Positions 57,021 to 61,670 of a stretch of 61,670 bases of DNA are shown in pieces; position 1 is the stretch's first letter; each line of letters starts with the position of its first letter. The DNA is from Clostridiales bacterium. GTDB lineage: Bacteria; Bacillota; Clostridia; Christensenellales; Pumilibacteraceae. The position numbers and the translations under genes are program-made. The notes under the pieces are model-generated. The model was not told where the DNA came from. It made no database searches and worked only from the letters and a program-made list of their open reading frames with translations. The stretch covers positions 1 to 61,670 of the forward strand of contig JAFLVD010000011.1 of NCBI GenBank assembly GCA_022508485.1. Reading direction: 5' to 3'.

Positions 57021-58610
57021 ATGAGGGATACCGTAAACGAAACCGCAGATACCGCAGAGGATACGACTGCGGTCGAGGCGAATGCGGACAACACCGCCGA
57101 AGCGGAGATTGCCGCAACCGCCGCGGCGCCTATGGAAAGCGGCGCGAACGCGGCTATTATAGACGACACAAAAGCGTCTAAGCTCGACAGGTTCTTTGGG
57201 ATAACAAGAAGCGGCTCTAACTACAAGACCGAGATTTTCGCAGGGCTTACGACGTTTATGGCGATGGTGTACGCGCTGCTGCTCGTTCCGGGAATGTTCG
57301 CAGGCCCAGAGGAACCGCTGTTCGGCGCAATGTATATCGCGACGGCAATCGGTGCGGTTGTTGGCACGACGCTTATGGCGCTGCTTGCCAGAATGCCGCT
57401 CGCCCAAGCCTCGGGAATAGGTGCGTCGGCTTACATAACGGGAACGCTTATAGGCGCCGCCACCGGTCTAACCTACGCCAACGCGATGATTTTCGTCCTG
57501 CTCGACGGAATTGTATTCGTCGTGCTAACGGCGACAGGACTTAGAAAAAAGATTCTCGCGGCCATTCCCGACGAGGTTAAAATATCCATTCCCGTCGGTA
57601 TCGGTATGTTTATCGCATTCCTCGGCTTTAAAAATTCGGGCTTCGTCGTTCTGTCGCAAGGCAATATCGGAATGACCTCGTTCAACATTCTTACCCTTGT
57701 AAACGGCGGACTCGACTATCTTACAACGATAGGTGCGGTGATTATGCTTATTGGCGTTATCGCCATCGCGGTGCTCAGTGCGAAAAAGATTACCGGGTCC
57801 ATTCTCTGGGGCATACTCGGGGCTACCGCGCTGTACTTTATTCTTGCCGGCATAGGCTGTATTTGGGGCGACGGCGGCTGCATAGAATTTTTCAAAGAAT
57901 TTTCCATAAGCAATCCTTTTACCGCATTCAAGGATTGGGGCAAGCTCTCCGTCGGACAGGTGTTCGTAAAAGGCTTCGACTTTTCAAACTACCTCGCGAT
58001 AAAAGACCATAACGTCGGAACCCTCGTCGTTTTGATACTTACTTCCGCCCTGTCGCTTTGCATGATAGACATGTTCGACACGCTGGGAACGCTGTACGGC
58101 GCGTGCTCTAAGGGCGGACTTATCGATAAGGACGGCAATCCTCTCAGAATGAACCGGTGCATGCTGTCGGACGCCGTCGCGACTTGCGTCGGCTCGATGT
58201 GCGGCGCGACAACCGTTACCACCTACGTCGAAGCGTCCTCGGGCGTTGCGGCAGGCGGAAAGACCGGATTGGCCGCACTCGTCTCGGCAGCCTGCTTTCT
58301 GCTCGCAACCTTCCTAAGCCCGATAGCACGAGTAATTCCGACGTGCGCGACGGCAGCGGCACTCGTGTGGGTAGGCGTGCTTATGATGTCGTCCGTAAAG
58401 GAAATAAAATGGTCGGACCCTGCGTGCGCCCTTCCGGCGTTTTTAACCATTGCGGTAATGGCTTTCGGCTTTTCAATCTCGTTCGGTATCGGAATAGGAC
58501 TTATCTCGTGCGTGCTCGTTAAAATCTGCACGGGCAAAATCAAACAGATTTCGGTCGCGACCTGGATTATCGCCGCGCTCTTTGTCGCCCTGTTTGTCCT
58601 CACAAACTAA
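57021..58610 (+). CDS. NCS2-family purine permease (AzgA/PbuG-like)
   Basis: 529 residues. From residue 53: LDRFFGITRSGSNYKTEIFAGLTTFMAMVYALLL, then QASGIGASAYIT, then PVGIGMFIAFLGFKNSGFV and DMFDTLGTLYG, which are standard AzgA-type features with about 13 membrane helices. It imports hypoxanthine, guanine or adenine with H+. The first 50 residues form an acidic, Ala/Glu/Thr-rich cytosolic extension not usual in the family. GGGAGGA gives the start. It is in an operon with hpt. Confidence 0.94.
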   Translation: MRDTVNETADTAEDTTAVEANADNTAEAEIAATAAAPMESGANAAIIDDTKASKLDRFFGITRSGSNYKTEIFAGLTTFMAMVYALLLVPGMFAGPEEPLFGAMYIATAIGAVVGTTLMALLARMPLAQASGIGASAYITGTLIGAATGLTYANAMIFVLLDGIVFVVLTATGLRKKILAAIPDEVKISIPVGIGMFIAFLGFKNSGFVVLSQGNIGMTSFNILTLVNGGLDYLTTIGAVIMLIGVIAIAVLSAKKITGSILWGILGATALYFILAGIGCIWGDGGCIEFFKEFSISNPFTAFKDWGKLSVGQVFVKGFDFSNYLAIKDHNVGTLVVLILTSALSLCMIDMFDTLGTLYGACSKGGLIDKDGNPLRMNRCMLSDAVATCVGSMCGATTVTTYVEASSGVAAGGKTGLAALVSAACFLLATFLSPIARVIPTCATAAALVWVGVLMMSSVKEIKWSDPACALPAFLTIAVMAFGFSISFGIGIGLISCVLVKICTGKIKQISVATWIIAALFVALFVLTN

Positions 58611-58637
58611 ATAAATTCAAACAAAACTGTAATAAAC

Positions 58638-58673
58638 AAAAACGGAGTGGACTGTGCGGCCACTCCGTTTTTT
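58638..58673. terminator. Terminator after the purine operon
   Basis: AAAACGGAGTGG and CCACTCCGTTTT with a T run. Confidence 0.9.
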
Positions 58674-58694
58674 CGCTTATACATACATTTTTAA

Positions 58695-58862
58695 TTATTT
58701 CCCGTTATTTCGGCTGCTGTGATAAGCGCTGTTGTTGGGGTTCATTTGGTTAGAGCGGTTATTGACGGTCGCCCTGTGAGCCGAATTGTTTGGATTGTGC
58801 TGATTGGCATAATGATTGCATTGCTGCCGAGTATGCGTTTTGCCGGACACTCCTTTACCCAT
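58695..58862 (-). CDS. Asn-rich small protein, 55 residues
   Basis: MGKGVSGKTHTRQQCNHYAN and so on, with AAGGAGGTG just before the ATG. It contains a near-duplicate segment: ANQHNPNNSAH and SNQMNPNNSAY. It is basic and Asn/His/Gln-rich, with no hydrophobic segment. I recall similar short MGKGV.GKTHT peptides as common uncharacterised Firmicutes proteins. Shortness and composition may cause automatic callers to miss it. Confidence 0.85.
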   Translation of the reverse strand: MGKGVSGKTHTRQQCNHYANQHNPNNSAHRATVNNRSNQMNPNNSAYHSSRNNGK

Positions 58863-58892
58863 GATTTCACCTCCTTATAAAATTTGTAAAAG

Positions 58893-60782
58893 TTAAAATT
58901 CTTCGATACAAGCAAACAGCTTTTTAAAGTTTTCTATTGTCTTTTTGGAAAAACTGTCCGCGCCGCCGTAAGTTTTTAAGGCGGACGACATAGAGGACTT
59001 TTTATTAAACGTGCCGTCCTCGGCCTTTAGTTCGTATTTTTTAATGTCGGCTTCGCTGAAAAGCGATTCAATGGTTTTAAATTCGGGATCTACGTCGCCA
59101 AGCGAAAAAACTTTAAGCTCACTTTCATTCTTTTCGCAGAATTTTTTCATGTCTTTCCCGGCAGCGTCTCCGTCGACCATGAGGATAGGTCCGTGCTTTT
59201 TTATACGCTGTAAGGTTTTGACTATTTCCTTATGTCTCGTTTTAATATCACCGTTGGGGTCGCCAAGTCCGTTTATCGGGATAAAGACGATATCTTCTTT
59301 GCCGAGAATGTTTTTAAATGCGGTCATATAATTGTAGTCTGTTATACCTTCCACAAAAACAACGTTTGCGTCTGTATTCAGCAAAACGTGGTTGTTTACG
59401 GTCAGGCTGTGCTTGATTGGTTTTAACGTGTCGGGATCCTCGCCGTTTATCACGGAAAAATCGTTATGTATATAAGACTGGCCTTCTCGTAACAAAACTA
59501 CTCGTAACTCGTCGAGGTAGTCAAGGTCGATAAGGAATGGCGAGTGCGTCGCAATGATTATCGTAAGGTCGTTGGCGACCGCAAATTCTTTTAAGAATTT
59601 TCTCAGCTCTTCCTGTCCGCGGACGTGCAAGTTGGTTGCAGGCTCGTCCATGATAATAATATCGCCCGATTTTAAGTCGTTTCCGAACATTAGGTTGAAA
59701 TACAAATTAAAGAACCATTTAAAGCCGGTCGACTGATAATCGAGGTTTATGTTTTTGTCGCCGCGGTAAATAGAAAAATAGATACAGCTTCGTTCCAGAT
59801 TGATTTTAAAACGGTAGGCGTCTTTCGGCGTTTGGGTGCCTCTGTAATAGATTGTATTAAAACGATCGGAAAGTTTTGTAAGACGCTCGTTTAGCTTGTA
59901 TTCCTCCGTTTCCAGCGCGCCGTGATCTTTCGTCTGTTTAAAAACATTATAAGCGGTTTCGACCTCTTGAGGCGAAACGCCTATTGCGCGAAACACTTTA
60001 TCTATAAAAATGCGACTTTGTTCCGTTGACAAATCTGCCGTGCTGATTGGATTCTCTTTATATCTGTATATTTGGGGAAGCATCTCAAAACCGTATTCGC
60101 CGTAAAATTCCCTCTTGATAGCCGCTGATTTTTCCGCTGCGGATTGATCCAGTTTTGCGTAAAAATTGGAAATAGGGTTGTTTTTAAAAACGGAATTGTT
60201 GGCAAAAAGGCTGGCTATAAACCTTTGAAAAGGCTGTCTTTCTTTTGCGACAGTCTCTACGCGCGCTACAAGTTTACGAATTAGATCATCCGCTTTCTTT
60301 GGGTCGATTGGCTCGGTGAGGCTTAACAATCCGTTCATGTGCTGGTTGATTTGACCGTCCGCCAGTCCGTACTGATTAACTGCATTTTGTATTCCGTCGA
60401 CAAACTCGGCAATGGCTTGTTTCGTCAGACAGTCGGTGTCTATTTCTTCACCGTTTGGAAGGGTATGCCGCGGCAAAACCTTTTTATCGCTGTCAATAGA
60501 ATATGTATAAGACTCTTTCTCGCTTACCTTGTAGGATAACGTCAGTTTGGGTGTTCGATCTTTGTCGGCAAAACTGAGTGTGGTTTTATCGCGTTCTTGT
60601 AACACCTGCTTGCCAAAAGCTTCTAAGGCGTCGAGGACGTTCGATTTGCCGGAATTGTTTTCCCCTATCAAAATAATGAGATTACCCATTTTTCCTTTTT
60701 CGATTGAGCGGTTTAGAATAAGCTTGCGCCCTTCGCCTATGCCGATATTCCTGAAATTTTTAATAAACAGTGATCTTTCCAT
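58893..60782 (-). CDS. OLD-family ATP-dependent nuclease
   Basis: 629 residues. An SMC-like ATPase: LIGENNSGKSN (Walker A, 39-48), a helical insertion (about 120-330), IIIMDEPATNLHVRGQEEL (Walker B and D-loop) and IIIATHSPFLI (switch His). The C-terminal TOPRIM nuclease has VVFVEGITDYNYM (metal Glu) and ILMVDGDAAG (D-x-D). OLD proteins cut DNA and many defend against phages (P2 Old, GajA). No GajB-like helicase or reverse transcriptase is beside it, so it is a stand-alone type, paired with a small HTH gene nine bases upstream. Confidence 0.93.
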   Translation of the reverse strand: MERSLFIKNFRNIGIGEGRKLILNRSIEKGKMGNLIILIGENNSGKSNVLDALEAFGKQVLQERDKTTLSFADKDRTPKLTLSYKVSEKESYTYSIDSDKKVLPRHTLPNGEEIDTDCLTKQAIAEFVDGIQNAVNQYGLADGQINQHMNGLLSLTEPIDPKKADDLIRKLVARVETVAKERQPFQRFIASLFANNSVFKNNPISNFYAKLDQSAAEKSAAIKREFYGEYGFEMLPQIYRYKENPISTADLSTEQSRIFIDKVFRAIGVSPQEVETAYNVFKQTKDHGALETEEYKLNERLTKLSDRFNTIYYRGTQTPKDAYRFKINLERSCIYFSIYRGDKNINLDYQSTGFKWFFNLYFNLMFGNDLKSGDIIIMDEPATNLHVRGQEELRKFLKEFAVANDLTIIIATHSPFLIDLDYLDELRVVLLREGQSYIHNDFSVINGEDPDTLKPIKHSLTVNNHVLLNTDANVVFVEGITDYNYMTAFKNILGKEDIVFIPINGLGDPNGDIKTRHKEIVKTLQRIKKHGPILMVDGDAAGKDMKKFCEKNESELKVFSLGDVDPEFKTIESLFSEADIKKYELKAEDGTFNKKSSMSSALKTYGGADSFSKKTIENFKKLFACIEEF

Positions 60783-60791
60783 ATTTTCCTC

Positions 60792-61250
60792 CTAATGGTT
60801 TGTTTCCGTTAAGTTTTTAATAAGCTCGTCGTACGGGGCGAGAAGGTTGCGCTCGTCCTCGCTCGGGCTTTTTGATTTTAATATCGGGATAATGTCTGCC
60901 AAGTAGTAAACTACTTTATCAAAAGAGTCTGTCGTAACACATTCTTTTATAAACAAACTCTTTTTCGAGTCGGGGTTGCTTTTTAAATAATTCATAACTT
61001 GACCCTCGATATCGTCGGCGGCGGAATCGCCCGAAAGCTTAGTTAGTATAAAAGAAATTACGCCGCGTTTTCCGACAAGTTCGTTTTCCACGATATAATT
61101 GAAAAGTTGCAGCGCTTCCTTATTAAGCGCTTTGAATTGTTTTTTATCGTAACACTCGATAAATTTGTACATCGTCGGCCTGGAAACGTGCAGATATTCC
61201 GCAAGCTCGGTTATCCGCAAGTCCATTTCTTTTAGTCGGTCTTTAAGCAT
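60792..61250 (-). CDS. HTH regulator paired with the OLD nuclease
   Basis: 152 residues. Residues 1-40 hold a helix-turn-helix (LRITELAEYLHVSRPTMYKFIECYD). The remainder is helical and charged with no known domain. AAGGAGG precedes the ATG. It is co-transcribed with the OLD gene (9-bp gap). TGTAAA/TTTACA half-sites surround its promoter, so it probably represses the pair and may release it on infection or DNA stress. Confidence 0.87.
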   Translation of the reverse strand: MLKDRLKEMDLRITELAEYLHVSRPTMYKFIECYDKKQFKALNKEALQLFNYIVENELVGKRGVISFILTKLSGDSAADDIEGQVMNYLKSNPDSKKSLFIKECVTTDSFDKVVYYLADIIPILKSKSPSEDERNLLAPYDELIKNLTETNH

Positions 61251-61263
61251 GTCTGCCTCCTTC

Positions 61264-61323
61264 TGTAAAAGATAATAACACGGTTTACATATATTGTCAA
61301 TAGAATTTTACAAAAAATGTAAA
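61264..61323 (-). promoter_or_regulatory. Promoter and operator of the HTH-OLD operon
   Basis: On the minus strand: TTGACA (61295-61300), a 17-bp spacer and TATTAT (61272-61277). TGTAAA (61264) and TTTACA (61284) flank the -10, and the perfect palindrome TTTACAAAAAATGTAAA covers 61307-61323 upstream of -35. The rest of the gap to 61519 shows no gene. Confidence 0.7.
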
Positions 61324-61519
61324 CTGTTTTTGAAAAATTTATTGTTTTTATAGGAAAAGCTATAAACAGTCGTACCGAAATCCGCAAGATTTTCCCTTAA
61401 TGCGGTTTTGGGCTCGGATTTACATTGAGGTTGCGCCGTAATTATGAGCATGTCGGGAAAAGAGTTTTCGAAAAAATTATCCCCAATCGCCGCGTTTTTT
61501 AAAAAACCGCAAAAATCAC

Positions 61520-61548
61520 TTTACAAATTGTACTCTTTATGATAGAAT
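61520..61548 (+). promoter_or_regulatory. Promoter of tRNA-Ala
   Basis: TTTACA (61520-61525), a 17-bp spacer and TAGAAT (61543-61548). Confidence 0.75.
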
Positions 61549-61599
61549 TATTGAGCTGTGGAAATTATAAATTATTTTCCGCGCATATAAAAGCCTTAT

Positions 61600-61670
61600 G
61601 GGGATATAGCTCAGTTGGTAGAGCGATGCGTTCGCAACGCATAGGTCATGGGTTCGAGTCCCACTATCTC
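61600..61670 (+). tRNA. tRNA-Ala(CGC), cut by the window edge
   Basis: Acceptor start GGGGATA, D-arm AGCTCAGTTGGTAGAGC, anticodon stem ATGCG/CGCAT with loop TTCGCAA, anticodon CGC at 61633-61635. The T-arm is complete, but the last acceptor base and CCA lie beyond the window. Confidence 0.94.

Overview
The window looks like a chromosome segment of a Gram-positive, low-to-mid GC member of the Bacillota, probably an uncultured gut Clostridia. The evidence is textbook sigma-A promoters (TTGACA, 17 bp, TATAAT), strong AGGAGG ribosome sites, Rho-independent terminators, and typical Firmicutes families: a YhaO/YhaN pair, a YjzC-like peptide, a GltS-like symporter, a heterodimeric ABC exporter, a BspA-type leucine-rich repeat protein, and hpt beside a purine permease. 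No rRNA, CRISPR array, transposase or intact prophage is visible. Taxonomy beyond this is inference.

Layout. 1-2.95 kb: tRNA-Pro(AGG) and tRNA-Ser(CGA), then an AT-rich islet with a TIR-like gene, a hairpin-rich possible RNA and an alpha/beta hydrolase, bracketed by copies of the tRNA-Ser 3' end. 3-13.5 kb: a membrane XRE regulator, a tyrosine phosphatase lipoprotein, a Gfo/Idh/MocA oxidoreductase, a PlsC acyltransferase overlapping gltS, and YhaO/YhaN. 13.5-19.7 kb: a giant MacB/FtsX-type ABC protein, a TIR-GNAT fusion with a GNAT neighbour, and a broken phage Bro-N antirepressor. 19.9-22.4 kb: a DUF1538 membrane protein with two P-II-like proteins. 22.5-31 kb: small proteins, a PfkB kinase with a Na/Pi cotransporter, an ABC exporter, and a divergent membrane protein/XRE pair. 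31-34 kb: a J-domain/Sel1 protein, pyrophosphatase and tRNA-Ser(GCT) with a duplicated 3' end. 34.5-39.4 kb: a flavodoxin, an NTF2-like protein, an MTA/SAH nucleosidase-like enzyme, a HAD remnant, a DUF1295 protein and an esterase lipoprotein. 39.8-45.2 kb: an old-yellow-enzyme/CoA-transferase operon, a RadC-like protein that has lost its metal site, an XRE regulator and tRNA-Val(CAC). 45.5-52 kb: a methyltransferase, rtcB with a structured leader, an unknown protein/HEPN pair, a TerB-like gene with a dead paralogue, and a hydrolase. 51.7-58.9 kb: an ECF sigma/anti-sigma/vWA operon, a leucine-rich repeat protein, HIT, TfoX, hpt-purine permease and an Asn-rich peptide. 58.9-61.7 kb: an HTH-OLD nuclease operon and tRNA-Ala(CGC).

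Two genome-wide habits stand out. At least nine genes have a good promoter whose -10 box ends only 6-9 nt before the start codon, so their mRNAs should be leaderless or nearly so. The intergenic DNA is also crowded with short palindromic and interspersed repeats, several of which sit next to tRNA 3' ends or inside the loops of terminators. No single new system is proven. The best candidates are the TIR-GNAT pair, the DUF1538/P-II/P-II operon, the unknown-HEPN pair, the HTH-OLD operon and the structured rtcB leader.
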